From Ensifer adhaerens (GTDB taxonomy: Bacteria; Pseudomonadota; Alphaproteobacteria; Rhizobiales; Rhizobiaceae), in the NCBI RefSeq assembly GCF_002940685.1, contig NZ_PNFP01000010.1, positions 186,001-250,000 of the forward strand: a stretch of 64,000 bases of DNA. Direction: 5' to 3'. Under the pieces are notes generated by a model. The model did no database searches and had not been told where the DNA came from. It saw only the letters and a list, made by a program, of their open reading frames with translations. Numbering within the stretch: position 1 is the first letter of the stretch; every line of letters begins with the position of its first letter. This document shows, in pieces, positions 9,097-17,744 of the stretch. Both the position numbers and the translations under genes were made by a program.

Positions 9097-9731
9097 GGTG
9101 CGCCCGTCTGGCTCAGATATTTGTAGACGGTCGCCCGGCCCATGCCGAGGATGCGCGAGATGTAGGAAGCGGCGTTCTTGCCGCCGAAGGCGCCATCAGC
9201 GGAAAGGGCGATCACCAGCGCCTGCTTGTCGGTGCGGCTCATGGTCGAGATCGTCAGCCCGCGCACCGTTGTCCATTGCTGGACATATTCGTTGACGCGC
9301 TCATGCCAGTCCTCCTTGAACAGGCTTTCGGGCTTGTCGCCGGCGGTCGGCACGCGGACGAGCGCGTTGAGCGTCCTCAGCGCCGCTTGAAAGTCCGAGA
9401 CGTCGGCATTGATGCAGAGCACGCCGACCGCCTTGCCGGCCTCGTTTCGCAGCACGGCGCTGATCGCCTTGATCGAGCGGCCGTCCCAGTTGACCTTCTC
9501 GTAGGGACCGATGATCGCGTCGCCTTCGTCGAAACCGATTTCGCTGAGCAGCGAGGGTTCGCCGATCTCGCGCTTGGAGAAGTTGCCGGCAATATGGACA
9601 ACGGTTTCGGTGCCGAGGTCGTGCAGCACGACTTCGGCATAGGGCTGGAACAAGAGGGCGATCGCGTCGCAGACCAGGCGATAGGGGTGGAGTTCCGAGT
9701 TCACGACCTTCCTCTTCCTTTGGATTACCAT
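9093..9731 (-). CDS. YheO-like PAS-HTH transcriptional regulator
   Basis: A 212-residue protein with an N-terminal YheO-like PAS domain (residues 15-125, HPYRLVCDAIALLFQPYAEVVLHD) and a C-terminal helix-turn-helix (about 165-210, ASYISRILGMGRATVYKYL). Such regulators sense small metabolites and usually control the catabolic genes beside them. Here it heads the operon with the cyclodeaminase-like and dehydratase-like genes and overlaps the next start by four bases. The start is uncertain: the ATG at 9731 has its Shine-Dalgarno bases too close, whereas a GTG nine codons later follows an AGGAAGAGGAAGG tract. Effector unknown. Confidence 0.85.
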   Translation of the reverse strand: MVIQRKRKVVNSELHPYRLVCDAIALLFQPYAEVVLHDLGTETVVHIAGNFSKREIGEPSLLSEIGFDEGDAIIGPYEKVNWDGRSIKAISAVLRNEAGKAVGVLCINADVSDFQAALRTLNALVRVPTAGDKPESLFKEDWHERVNEYVQQWTTVRGLTISTMSRTDKQALVIALSADGAFGGKNAASYISRILGMGRATVYKYLSQTGAP

Positions 9732-9807
9732 CCTTAGATCATGCGTGGACTGAAAAGTCTATTATGGATTTTAAATCTCGTTTCTCTTTATAGCATCCAA
9801 AACAACA

Positions 9808-9840
9808 ACAGCGGCGCGCGATGAACCCGCACGCCGCTGT
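9808..9840 (-). terminator. Rho-independent terminator of the tctCBA unit
   Basis: ACAGCGGCG (9808-9816) pairs with CGCCGCTGT (9832-9840), extended inward by GCG/CGC after one mismatch. On the leftward strand it is followed by a T-rich TGTTGTTTTGG tract. It lies 28 bp after the tctA stop, so it should separate tctA from the YheO-like operon downstream. Confidence 0.7.
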
Positions 9841-9867
9841 CCAAGCAGCCGATAGGGAGGGGATCAG

Positions 9868-11373
9868 CTAGCTCGTGGCGGTCTTCATGCGCTTCGCCTT
9901 CCTCCAGCCGGCAATGAGCGGCATCACTGCCATGGCGCCCGCGAGGATCCAGAGAATGATCGAGATCTTGCTCTGGAACAGGATCGAGATATCGCCGCCG
10001 CTGATCGCCAGCGCATTGCGCAGATTCACCTCCATGACATGGCCGAGCACGAAGCCGAGGATGATCGGCGCCATGTCGAAGCCGGCCTTTCGAAGCAGCC
10101 AGCCGATGATGCCGATGCCGAGCATCAGCAGGATCGAGAACACCGAGGCGTGGGTGGAATAGACGCCGACGACCGAGAGCACGAGGATGCCCGGAACCAG
10201 CAGCCAGTTCGGCACCGTCAAGACGCGGGCGAAGATGTTGACGAGCGGTAGGTTGAGGAGAAGCAAGAGCACGTTGCCGATGAACAGCGAGGCGACGAGG
10301 CCGCCGACAACTTCCGGCCGCTCGGTGATCAGCATCGGGCCCGGCTGAATGTTGTAGAGCATCAGTGCGCCGAGCATGACGGCGGTCGTGCCGGAGCCGG
10401 GCACGCCGAGCGTCAGCATCGGCACGAAGGCGCCGCAGGCGGTGGCGTTGTTGGCAGCCTCGGGGGCCGTGAGGCCCCGTACGTCGCCCTTGCCGAAGGT
10501 GCCTTCGGTGTCGGAGATGCGCTTTTCCGTCGTATAGGAAACCGCGCTCGAAACCGATGCGCCGGTGCCAGGCAACACGCCGACGATGAAGCCGATGACG
10601 GAGCCGCGCAGCGTCGCGCCGATCGACTTGCGGATGTCGTCGAGACGGGCGGTCATGCGGCCGAGTTCGCGGATGACCGTGACGCCGCTTGCCTGGTGTT
10701 CAAGGATCAGCAGTGCCTCGGACACCGAGAACAGGCCGATGACCAGCACGACGAATTCGATGCCGTCGCCGAGTTCCGGCTCGTTAAAGGTGAAGCGATA
10801 GGCGCCCGAGGTCGCATCGAGGCCGACGGTCGCAAGCATCAGGCCGAGCGTGCAGCCGATCAACGTCTTTACCGGCTGGCTACCGACCATCGAGCCGAGC
10901 GTTGCGAAGGCGAACACCATCAGCACGAAGTATTCGGCCGGGCCGAAGCCGATGGCGAGGCCGGCAAGCAGCGGCGCGAACAGCGCCAGCCCGACGGCGC
11001 CGAAGACGCCGCCGACGAAGGAGGAGAGGCCGGAGAGCATCAACGCTTCGCCGGCGCGGCCCTGGCGGGCCATCGGGTTGCCGTCGAGCGCCGTCATCAC
11101 GGCGCCGGCATCGCCCGGCACGTTCAGAAGGATCGACGAAATGCGGCCACCATATTCGGCCCCGCAATAAACGGCGGCGAGCAGGATCATGGTGCTTTCA
11201 GCCGGCAGCCCCATCGTATAGGCGATCGGGATCAGCAGCGCGATGCCGTTGATCGGTCCGATTGCCGGGAGCGCGCCGACCAGGGTGCCGATGAAGCAGC
11301 CCGCAAGACCGATCAGCAGGTTCTGCATCGTCAGGGCGACGGTAAAACCGTTCCAGAGATAATCGAGATTCAT
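9868..11373 (-). CDS. tctA: Tripartite tricarboxylate transporter large permease TctA
   Basis: A 501-residue integral membrane protein with about 12 helices, the large permease of a TTT-family carboxylate importer. Typical TctA marks are GALPAIGPINGIALLIPIAY near the N-terminus, the YGGRISSILLNVPGDAGAV loop and its second-half counterpart containing GVPGSGTTAVMLG. The ATG at 11373 is chosen because GGAG lies eight bases upstream; a GTG nine bases earlier has no spaced ribosome site. It follows tctC and tctB on the same strand and works with them. Substrates of the family are citrate, other tricarboxylates or related organic anions; the specific one is unknown. Confidence 0.93.
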   Translation of the reverse strand: MNLDYLWNGFTVALTMQNLLIGLAGCFIGTLVGALPAIGPINGIALLIPIAYTMGLPAESTMILLAAVYCGAEYGGRISSILLNVPGDAGAVMTALDGNPMARQGRAGEALMLSGLSSFVGGVFGAVGLALFAPLLAGLAIGFGPAEYFVLMVFAFATLGSMVGSQPVKTLIGCTLGLMLATVGLDATSGAYRFTFNEPELGDGIEFVVLVIGLFSVSEALLILEHQASGVTVIRELGRMTARLDDIRKSIGATLRGSVIGFIVGVLPGTGASVSSAVSYTTEKRISDTEGTFGKGDVRGLTAPEAANNATACGAFVPMLTLGVPGSGTTAVMLGALMLYNIQPGPMLITERPEVVGGLVASLFIGNVLLLLLNLPLVNIFARVLTVPNWLLVPGILVLSVVGVYSTHASVFSILLMLGIGIIGWLLRKAGFDMAPIILGFVLGHVMEVNLRNALAISGGDISILFQSKISIILWILAGAMAVMPLIAGWRKAKRMKTATS

Positions 11374-11394
11374 TGAGGTCACTCCATAACCGGG

Positions 11395-11853
11395 TCAGCC
11401 GAACAGCTGGCCGACGGGCAGATAGACGTCGAGCAGGTAGGAAAAGACGAACCACCAGAGGGCCGCCTGTCCGACGCCGCCAATCAGCGCGAGACGCAGC
11501 GGCGCCCCGAAGATCCAGCCGACGCCAAACGTCAGCAGAAAGATCGAGGCGGCGAAGCCGGCGGGCTCCAGAAGCAACGCCGATGCGAGAAGCAGGAGCG
11601 GTACCGCAACGATCTTCACCAGAAGCTGGCCCGTCGGGAAGGCTTCGGCCGTCCCGGGGTTTTTCAGGTAGAAGAGGCAGAGCACGGCAAGGATGATGGC
11701 GAGCAGCACCGGCACGACGCGTGGGCCGAGCGGATCGGACGCGAAGGCATAGTCGATCTGGCTGCCGCCGATGCCATAGGCAATTGCCAGCGCGAGCATC
11801 AAGAGCCCGCCGATCCTGCCGATGCGGGAGGATGAGAATGTGGTGTCTGACAT
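11395..11853 (-). CDS. tctB: Tripartite tricarboxylate transporter small permease TctB
   Basis: A 152-residue membrane protein with four predicted helices, matching the small TctB subunit that pairs with TctA. The sequence starts MSDTTFSSSRIG; an upstream in-frame extension to 11946 is poor coding sequence and is left out. Helices lie around residues 13-30, 45-62, 75-105 and 115-140. The gene sits between tctC and tctA, and its stop lies 21 bp before the tctA start. TctB proteins diverge strongly, so the assignment rests on topology, size and position as much as sequence. Confidence 0.85.
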   Translation of the reverse strand: MSDTTFSSSRIGRIGGLLMLALAIAYGIGGSQIDYAFASDPLGPRVVPVLLAIILAVLCLFYLKNPGTAEAFPTGQLLVKIVAVPLLLLASALLLEPAGFAASIFLLTFGVGWIFGAPLRLALIGGVGQAALWWFVFSYLLDVYLPVGQLFG

Positions 11854-11948
11854 GGTTCGGTTCCCGATGTTTACGTCAGGGAACGGGTCTTCAATCCGGC
11901 CGGATAAGACGACCGGCAGGGGAGCCCGTAGAGTGGTGGCAAACAAGC

Positions 11949-11972
11949 GGAGCGGGCGCTTCGTCCCGCTCC
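11949..11972 (-). terminator. Hairpin after tctC
   Basis: GGAGCGGG (11949-11956) pairs with CCCGCTCC (11965-11972); on the leftward strand a T-containing CTTGTTTGCC follows. It lies 10 bp beyond the tctC stop, before tctB. This position usually gives high binding-protein and lower permease expression by partial termination. Confidence 0.6.
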
Positions 11973-11982
11973 GGCCGGTATG

Positions 11983-12954
11983 TTACATGCCGGCTTCCTT
12001 GGCGATGATCTTGAAGCGTGCCACATCGGCCTTGACCTGCTGGTCGAAGGCATCGCCCACTTGGGTATATTCGTAGAGACCGCGCGCCTCGCGCTCCTTC
12101 ACGAATTCCGGCGTTGCGACGAGCTTGGTGAAGGCATCGGCCCACCATTTGTAGTCGGCGTCGGAGACATCCTTGCCGACATAGTAGCCGCGCCAGACCG
12201 GCCATTCGATGTCGACGCCCTGTTCCTTGGCGGTCGGCACTTCGGCGAGTTCACCCGGCAGGCGTTCGGGCGCCATGACCGCGAGCACCCGGACCTTGCC
12301 GGCCGCATGGTGCTTGGACATTTCCGCCGCATCGCCGGCGCCGACCTTGACGTGGCCGCCTTCGAGCGCCGTCAGCACAGCACCTCCGCCTTCGAGCGCG
12401 ACATAGCGCATCTCCTTCGGCTCCTGTCCGGCCGCCTTTGCGAGCAGCGAGCCCTTCATCCAGTCCTGCGAGCCGACGGCGCCGCCGCCGGCGACCGAGA
12501 AGTCGGTCGGACTTGCCTTGTAGGCGGCGATCAGTTCGCTGAGGCTCTTGTAGGGCGAATCGGCGGCAACGACGAGCACGCCATAGTCGGCGCCGAGCGC
12601 GCCGAGCCAGCGCACGGCGGTCTCGTCATATTGGCCGAACTTGCCCTGGGCGATCAAAAGCGCCGAGCCGGACGAGGCGGCGGTGATCAGGTTGCCGTCT
12701 GAGCCGCGCTTGCCGATGACATGGTTGTAGGCAACCGCACCGACGCCCCCTTCCATGTAGGTGACGGCCATCGGCTTGCCGATGATCTTGGCTTCGAGCA
12801 GCGCATTGGCGGCAAGCCGGCAAGTCAGGTCGAAGCCGCCGCCGGGCTTGGCGCCGGCGAGGCACTCGGGCTTGGAAGGTTCGGCACCGGCCGGCGATGC
12901 CACGGCGGCGAAAAGGCCGGCCGCCAGAAGGGTCTTCACAAAGGTTCGGGTCAT
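11983..12954 (-). CDS. tctC: Tripartite tricarboxylate transporter substrate-binding protein TctC
   Basis: A 323-residue periplasmic binding protein. The signal peptide is residues 1-24 (FVKTLLAAGLFAAVASPAGA, cleavage before EPSK). The CLAGAKPGGGFDLTCR segment and MEGGVGAVAYN are typical of the TctC/BugD family. The ATG at 12954 is preceded by GGGAGAGAGACC; codons further upstream do not look coding. It is first in tctCBA and divergent from tctDE, the two-component system that activates tct genes in Salmonella. The ligand is a carboxylate, possibly linked to the dehydratase operon downstream, but this is only suggested by proximity. Confidence 0.9.
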   Translation of the reverse strand: MTRTFVKTLLAAGLFAAVASPAGAEPSKPECLAGAKPGGGFDLTCRLAANALLEAKIIGKPMAVTYMEGGVGAVAYNHVIGKRGSDGNLITAASSGSALLIAQGKFGQYDETAVRWLGALGADYGVLVVAADSPYKSLSELIAAYKASPTDFSVAGGGAVGSQDWMKGSLLAKAAGQEPKEMRYVALEGGGAVLTALEGGHVKVGAGDAAEMSKHHAAGKVRVLAVMAPERLPGELAEVPTAKEQGVDIEWPVWRGYYVGKDVSDADYKWWADAFTKLVATPEFVKEREARGLYEYTQVGDAFDQQVKADVARFKIIAKEAGM

Positions 12955-13157
12955 GGTCTCTCTCCCATCCATGAGTTGTTCTCTTGAAGGCGCTTTCGCG
13001 CTTCTGCCCGAGCGTGACATCCAGGATCCTGATGGCATCGAGCGGCATCGACGGACCGCGTGGCGGCCGCCTGAAAATGCCTCGGCGATGATTGTCCTCC
13101 AGACCCTGGCCGCATCTCCCGTTGTCGCGATCAGGCAGCCTTCTTTCCTCCCCGAAC

Positions 13158-13175
13158 CTGTCACCACGCTGTCAC
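13158..13175. promoter_or_regulatory. Tandem CTGTCAC repeats, candidate TctD binding site
   Basis: CTGTCAC occurs at 13158-13164 and again at 13169-13175, an exact 11-bp period as expected for OmpR-family response regulators binding one helical face. A third TGTCAC is at 13218-13223 and an inverted GTGACA near 13014. All are in the tctC-tctD divergent gap. Assignment to TctD is inferred. Confidence 0.45.
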
Positions 13176-13232
13176 GAAAGCGGTCAGATCCGCCGGGTTG
13201 ATCGGTGAAATCTTCCGTGTCACTGCTTGCCC

Positions 13233-13907
13233 ATGCGCATCTTTCTGGTGGAGGACACGAGGGATGTCGGGGAGGCCATCAGCCGTCGACTGGAAAAGGT
13301 CGGGCACACCGTCGATTGGCAGACGGACGGTCAAGCCGCCGCCGACATACTCGAATTTACCGACTATGATCTCGTGATCCTCGACGTCATGTTGCCGGGG
13401 CTCGACGGGTTCGAGATCCTGCGCCATCTGCGCGCCCGGAAAAAGACGACGCCGGTGCTGGTGCTGACGGCGCGCTCGGAGATCGAGGATCGGGTCGGCG
13501 CGCTCGATCTCGGCGCCGACGACTATCTCGTCAAACCGTTTGATTTCCGGGAACTCGAAGCCCGCACGCGCGTGCTCCTGCGCCGTCGCCAGGGCGATCC
13601 GACCAATGTGATCGAGTGCGGCGATCTGGTTCTTGACCGCAACAGCCGCTCGGTGCGGGTCGGCAACCGCGAGGTCCAGCTCAAGCGTCGCGAGATCACG
13701 CTTCTCGAAGTGCTGGCTGCGCGGCCTGGCCGGGTCTTCAGCAAGGACGAGCTGCTCGACCGGCTCTTCGGCTTCGACGAGAACGTCAACCCCAACGCCG
13801 TCGAACTCTATGTCGGAAGGCTGCGCAAGAAGATCGAGGGCTCGTCGGTGCGCATCGTCACCATCCGTGGTCTCGGCTATCAACTGGTGGCCGATGAAGC
13901 GGCGTGA
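13233..13907 (+). CDS. tctD: OmpR-family response regulator TctD
   Basis: A 224-residue response regulator with an N-terminal receiver domain (phosphoacceptor D51 in LVILDVMLPGLDG, lysine in LVKPF) and a C-terminal winged-helix DNA-binding domain (NPNAVELYVGRLRKKIEG). It is divergent from tctCBA and overlaps the sensor kinase gene by 14 bases. This is the known TctDE arrangement that induces tricarboxylate uptake. The ATG at 13233 is preferred over a TTG two codons earlier. The likely target is the tctC promoter through the CTGTCAC repeats upstream. Confidence 0.9.
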   Translation: MRIFLVEDTRDVGEAISRRLEKVGHTVDWQTDGQAAADILEFTDYDLVILDVMLPGLDGFEILRHLRARKKTTPVLVLTARSEIEDRVGALDLGADDYLVKPFDFRELEARTRVLLRRRQGDPTNVIECGDLVLDRNSRSVRVGNREVQLKRREITLLEVLAARPGRVFSKDELLDRLFGFDENVNPNAVELYVGRLRKKIEGSSVRIVTIRGLGYQLVADEAA

Positions 13908-15279
13908 AACGTCCCTCTTCTGGCGGCTCGTGCTACGCGTGGCGCTGGTGCTGTGCGGTGGTGCGGCGCTGCTTTCCGCTGCCGCCTGGTACTACGCCCG
14001 TGCCGCCGCCGACGATGCCTATGACCGGCTGCTGCTCGGCGCGGCGATCCAGATCACCGCGAACATGACCGTGGACGCCGGCAATCTGGGCGTGACGCTG
14101 CCGTCGTCGGCCTTCGAACTGCTTGGCCTTGCCGAGCGCGACCGCATTTTCTATCGCGTGGTCGGCCCGGATGGTGGAACCTTGACCGGCTACGACGATC
14201 TCGACATCGGCGTCGACGTTACCGCGGCGCGGGCGGGTCCGGTGTTCCTGACAACGGAGTACCGCAACGTTCCGGTCCGCGTGGCCGTGGTCTCGCGGGC
14301 GCTTTCGGATCCGTCCTTTTCCGGCTGGGCCTATGTGGTCATGGCGCAGACGACCGAGGCGCGGCGCGCGCTTGCAGGCGAACTGACGAGCCGCGCCATG
14401 ATCCTGGTCGGCATCATGAGCCTGCTTGCGCTTGCCGGCACCGTGCTTGCCATCCGATATTCGCTGCTGCCCGTCGACGCGCTTGCCGCGGCGCTGCGTG
14501 CCCGCGATCCTCAGGATCTGACGCCCGTCGATGCCGACATGCCCCGGGAACTCAAACCCTTCGTCGGGTCGATCAACCATTTCATGGGCCGTCTCGATGA
14601 GCGCGTCACCCTGCTTCAGCGTTTCATCGCCGATGCGGCACACCAGATCCGCACGCCGCTCACGGCTCTTTCGGCGCAGGTCGACATGCTCGACGACGAC
14701 GACCTCGACGCCAACCGCAAACGGCATCTTGGGCGTGTGCGGGACCGCGTCAGCCAGTTGGCACGCCTGACCAACCAGCTGCTCAGCCATGCCATGGTCA
14801 TCCACCGGTCCGATTCCGTACGCTTCAAGCGGGTCGACCTTGGCGATATCGCAAGGAAGGCGTTCCGCTCGACGGTGCCGATCACCGTCGACCCGGATGT
14901 CGTCGTTTCCTTCGAGGACAGTGCCGAGCCCGTCTTCGTGCGCGGCGATGCGGTGAGCCTGCGCGAGGCGATCGCCAACATCATCGACAACGCGCTTCAG
15001 CACGGTGTCGAGCAACGGCTGGCGGTCCGGGTGAGACGCGAGGACGACCGGGGCCTGGTGGAGGTCGCCGACGACGGCCCGGGCATTCCACCGGACGAAT
15101 GGTCCGCGGTCACGGCGCGGTTCGTCAGTTCCAAGACGGGGGAGGGAAGCATGGGGCTCGGTTTTGCAATCGCGGCCGAAGTGGCGTTGGCGCATCGCGG
15201 CACGGTCCGGTTTCTGGAAAAAGGCGAGCGCGACTTCACCGTCATTCTCGATATTCCGCTCTATCAGGAGGGGACATGA
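13894..15279 (+). CDS. tctE: Sensor histidine kinase TctE
   Basis: A 461-residue inner-membrane kinase. A first transmembrane helix (about residues 10-30), a periplasmic 2CSK-type sensor domain and a second helix (about 165-187, LVGIMSLLALAGTVLAIRYS) precede a HAMP-like segment. Then come the H-box FIADAAHQIRTPL, the N-box IIDNALQH, and ATP-binding motifs DDGPGI and MGLGFAIAAEVA. It phosphorylates TctD. Its stop overlaps the start of a third gene for a periplasmic binding protein, which points to ligand-bound protein as the true stimulus, as proposed for some TctE and PgtB systems. Confidence 0.9.
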   Translation: MKRRETSLFWRLVLRVALVLCGGAALLSAAAWYYARAAADDAYDRLLLGAAIQITANMTVDAGNLGVTLPSSAFELLGLAERDRIFYRVVGPDGGTLTGYDDLDIGVDVTAARAGPVFLTTEYRNVPVRVAVVSRALSDPSFSGWAYVVMAQTTEARRALAGELTSRAMILVGIMSLLALAGTVLAIRYSLLPVDALAAALRARDPQDLTPVDADMPRELKPFVGSINHFMGRLDERVTLLQRFIADAAHQIRTPLTALSAQVDMLDDDDLDANRKRHLGRVRDRVSQLARLTNQLLSHAMVIHRSDSVRFKRVDLGDIARKAFRSTVPITVDPDVVVSFEDSAEPVFVRGDAVSLREAIANIIDNALQHGVEQRLAVRVRREDDRGLVEVADDGPGIPPDEWSAVTARFVSSKTGEGSMGLGFAIAAEVALAHRGTVRFLEKGERDFTVILDIPLYQEGT

Positions 15280-16382
15280 GCATGTGGCGGCAATTCGGGT
15301 CACTGGCGCTCGGCGCGGCCCTTGGCCTTGCCAGCCCGGCCGGTGCGGTGGAGGGAACGCGGGCCTTCTTTCCGGCGCTCGAGGCCGAGCGCGGCCGGCT
15401 CGTCATCAACGGCGCGACCGATATCGAGGCGATGGAGCCGCTGATCCGCGATTTTCAGGAGACGGCGCGGGATGTCGCCATCGATTATACGGACTACGTG
15501 ACCAACGATCTCTATCGGGACGCCGACATCGCCTGCCGACTAAGCCAACCGTTCGGCGATCTGCTGCTGTCCTCCTCTGTCGACCAGCTGGTCAAGCTTG
15601 CGAACGACGGCTGTGCCTTGTCGCATGTCTCGGCGGAAACCCGCGACGTGCCGGCCTGGGCGAACTGGCGCGACGAGGTCTTCGGCTTCACCTTCGAGCC
15701 CTCTGTCCTAGTCTACCACAAGGATTTCGTCCCGCCCGAGGACGTGCCGCACACCCACGGCGAGCTGACCGATCTCTTGCGCTTCAAGCCGGATTACTAT
15801 CGCGGCCGCATCGGCACCTATGATCTGCGCCAGTCCGGCATCGGGTATCTGCTCGCCTTTCTCGATGCGCAGCAGGCCTCGACCACCTATGGCCGCCTGC
15901 TCGAAAGTCTCAGCCGCGCTGAAGCCGTGCTGCGCTGCTGCAACAATGCCGTACTGTCGGAACTCGACAGTGGCAATGTCTATATCGGCTACAACATCCT
16001 CGGCTCCTACGCCTATGCCGCGGCGCGGCGCAACGACAAGCTCAGGATCGTGCTGCCGCGCGACTACACGCTGATCCTCAGCCGCGGCGCGCTGGTCCCG
16101 GTCGGCGCGAAACGCCGCGATCTTGCCGGCCGTTTTCTCGATTATCTGCTGTCGGAACGAGGTCAGGACGCGGCACGGCGGGAGGCCTTCTTCTTTTCGC
16201 GCAGCGGCGCCTTGCCGGCCGAGGTCGACGGGCCGGCGAAACTGGTGGAATCGGGCATCGGCCGGCCGATCCGGATCGGCCCGGCGCTGCTTGCCGCGCA
16301 GGATCGGCTGCAGCGCTCCCGGTTCATCGACGACTGGACCAAGCTGATCGTCGATACCCCGGTCCGGCTGCGCCCGAATTGA
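15276..16382 (+). CDS. Periplasmic solute-binding protein coupled to TctDE
   Basis: A 368-residue exported protein of the ABC-type extracellular binding-protein fold (COG1840-like). The signal peptide covers residues 1-24 (LALGAALGLASPAGA). Core motifs include LVINGATDIEAMEPLIRDF at the mature N-terminus and the hinge region YIGYNILGSYAYA. Its ATG overlaps the tctE stop (ATGA), so it is translationally coupled to the kinase, and no transport permease follows. I infer a dedicated ligand-presenting partner of TctE, comparable to PgtC beside PgtB. A pair of vicinal cysteines (VLRCCNN) is unusual for the fold. Ligand unknown. Confidence 0.8.
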   Translation: MSMWRQFGSLALGAALGLASPAGAVEGTRAFFPALEAERGRLVINGATDIEAMEPLIRDFQETARDVAIDYTDYVTNDLYRDADIACRLSQPFGDLLLSSSVDQLVKLANDGCALSHVSAETRDVPAWANWRDEVFGFTFEPSVLVYHKDFVPPEDVPHTHGELTDLLRFKPDYYRGRIGTYDLRQSGIGYLLAFLDAQQASTTYGRLLESLSRAEAVLRCCNNAVLSELDSGNVYIGYNILGSYAYAAARRNDKLRIVLPRDYTLILSRGALVPVGAKRRDLAGRFLDYLLSERGQDAARREAFFFSRSGALPAEVDGPAKLVESGIGRPIRIGPALLAAQDRLQRSRFIDDWTKLIVDTPVRLRPN

Positions 16383-16426
16383 GAGACGGCGCCCGCGGTC
16401 AATGCAGGCGCCGGGATCGGGCGACC

Positions 16427-16936
16427 CTATCGCCCGCCGCTGCGCCAGGCGCACAGCATGTGGTCGAGCGACAGCCTGCCCGGGCCGGAGGCCATCAGCG
16501 CGAGCGCCATGGCGGCCCAGGTAATGTGGATCGGCCAGCCGTCAGGTACGGTCAGTTGCACGACGATCGTCATGACGAGCAGGCCGAGGGCGGCAAAGCG
16601 CGTTCCCAGGCCGAAGACAAGCAGCATGGGCAGAACGATTTCCGCCGAACCGGCTGCAAAAGCCATCACGGCGGGAGCGGGGTAGGGATAGGGACCGCCC
16701 GGCAGATGCAGCCGGAACTCCGAACTGAAGAGCAGCACCGCCACGTCGTTCAATTGCAGGAAGCCGTCCCACTTGCTCATTCCGGACCGGAAGAACGGAA
16801 CGGCAAGGCCGAAGCGCAGGACAAGCTGGGAGAGCCAGAGCGGCGCGAGCGCGCCGACGACGCGGTTCGCCCGGCGGCCCCATTGCGACAGGTCGGCGGG
16901 ATCGCCGTTCCGTGAAAATCTGGAAGCGGACATCAT
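16427..16936 (-). CDS. bufD: DoxX family membrane protein of bufferin cluster (BufD-like)
   Basis: A 169-residue inner-membrane protein of the DoxX family with about four helices. Typical segments are LVLRFGLAVPFFRSGMSKWDGF and the following KWDGFLQLNDVAVLLFSSEF, then helices up to WPIHITWAAMAL. The ATG at 16936 follows GGAGGATGAAACC, which overlaps the stop codon region of the DUF2063 gene, so the two are coupled. DoxX proteins close many MNIO/DUF2282 operons, where the name BufD has been used. Its function is not established; a role in redox or metal handling at the membrane is a guess. A frame extending to 17095 is not coding. Confidence 0.85.
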   Translation of the reverse strand: MMSASRFSRNGDPADLSQWGRRANRVVGALAPLWLSQLVLRFGLAVPFFRSGMSKWDGFLQLNDVAVLLFSSEFRLHLPGGPYPYPAPAVMAFAAGSAEIVLPMLLVFGLGTRFAALGLLVMTIVVQLTVPDGWPIHITWAAMALALMASGPGRLSLDHMLCAWRSGGR

Positions 16937-16940
16937 GGTT

Positions 16941-17744
16941 TCATCCTCCGAGATGAATGGCCGTAAAGGCACCGGCCTCGAGCGCGGTGGCAATGGCGGC
17001 GGCGAGATCAAGCGTGGGCGATTGTATTGCAGCTTCCGCGGCAGCCGCGGCGAGGGGAACGCCCGCAAGCAGCCGCAAAAGCAGGAGATCGGCACCGGGA
17101 GTAAGCATGCGAAGCATGACCTCCAGGTCGGGCCGGGTGATCAGCGCGCTCTCCGGCGCGGACGTTTCGATGCGCCCGACCGGCCCACGCGCGCGGTTGA
17201 CGGCAAAGATCGTCGCGGCCGGATAGGCGGACCGGACGAGCCTGGCTGCCGGATGCGCTTCGAAGACCACGTCGCCGAGCCGCTCGGGCGCAATCAGCGA
17301 AAGTGCAGCAGGTGGAAGCGCGGCGGCATCGGCGGCGTGATAGGCGTCGAGCCAGGCCCGCTCGATCCTGGCCACGTCGGCAAGCCAGGGCATGGCTCGG
17401 GCGTACTCGTAGCGAGCGATGAAATCGGGAAAGTCGCGGCCATATTCGAAGAGCAGCGGCGAGACCGGCGGCGTTTCGCGCACATGAAAGCGCGCCATCG
17501 CGCGAAAGAAGGTCTCGCCGGTGATGCGCTCCGTCGCCGGGAAGGTCGCTGCCAGCGCTTCGATCAGGCTGACGGTGACGTTGTTGCGGTAGACGTTGAA
17601 GCGTTTGACCGCCGCCTTGCCGTTCGGGCCGGTGACCAGTGCCGGCGTCGGCTGGTCGGGCGCAAGCAATGGCGGCACGAAACCGGCGGCGTAGCTGCCC
17701 GTGCCGCCGGCCGGCATGGGGAGCATCCCGTCAGGCGCGGACAC
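16941..17744 (-). CDS. bufC: DUF2063 protein, MNIO partner (BufC-like)
   Basis: A 267-residue protein of family DUF2063, recognised by [23 protein letters not shown] and the following [19 protein letters not shown]. In characterised MNIO systems the DUF2063-type partner helps bring the precursor peptide to the oxidase. The start chosen is the GTG at 17744, with GGGAG eight bases upstream; it overlaps the end of the MNIO gene by 14 bases, so translation is coupled. An ATG at 17726 is possible. The position between bufB and the DoxX gene is the standard bufABCD order. Confidence 0.87.
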   Translation of the reverse strand: MSAPDGMLPMPAGGTGSYAAGFVPPLLAPDQPTPALVTGPNGKAAVKRFNVYRNNVTVSLIEALAATFPATERITGETFFRAMARFHVRETPPVSPLLFEYGRDFPDFIARYEYARAMPWLADVARIERAWLDAYHAADAAALPPAALSLIAPERLGDVVFEAHPAARLVRSAYPAATIFAVNRARGPVGRIETSAPESALITRPDLEVMLRMLTPGADLLLLRLLAGVPLAAAAAEAAIQSPTLDLAAAIATALEAGAFTAIHLGG

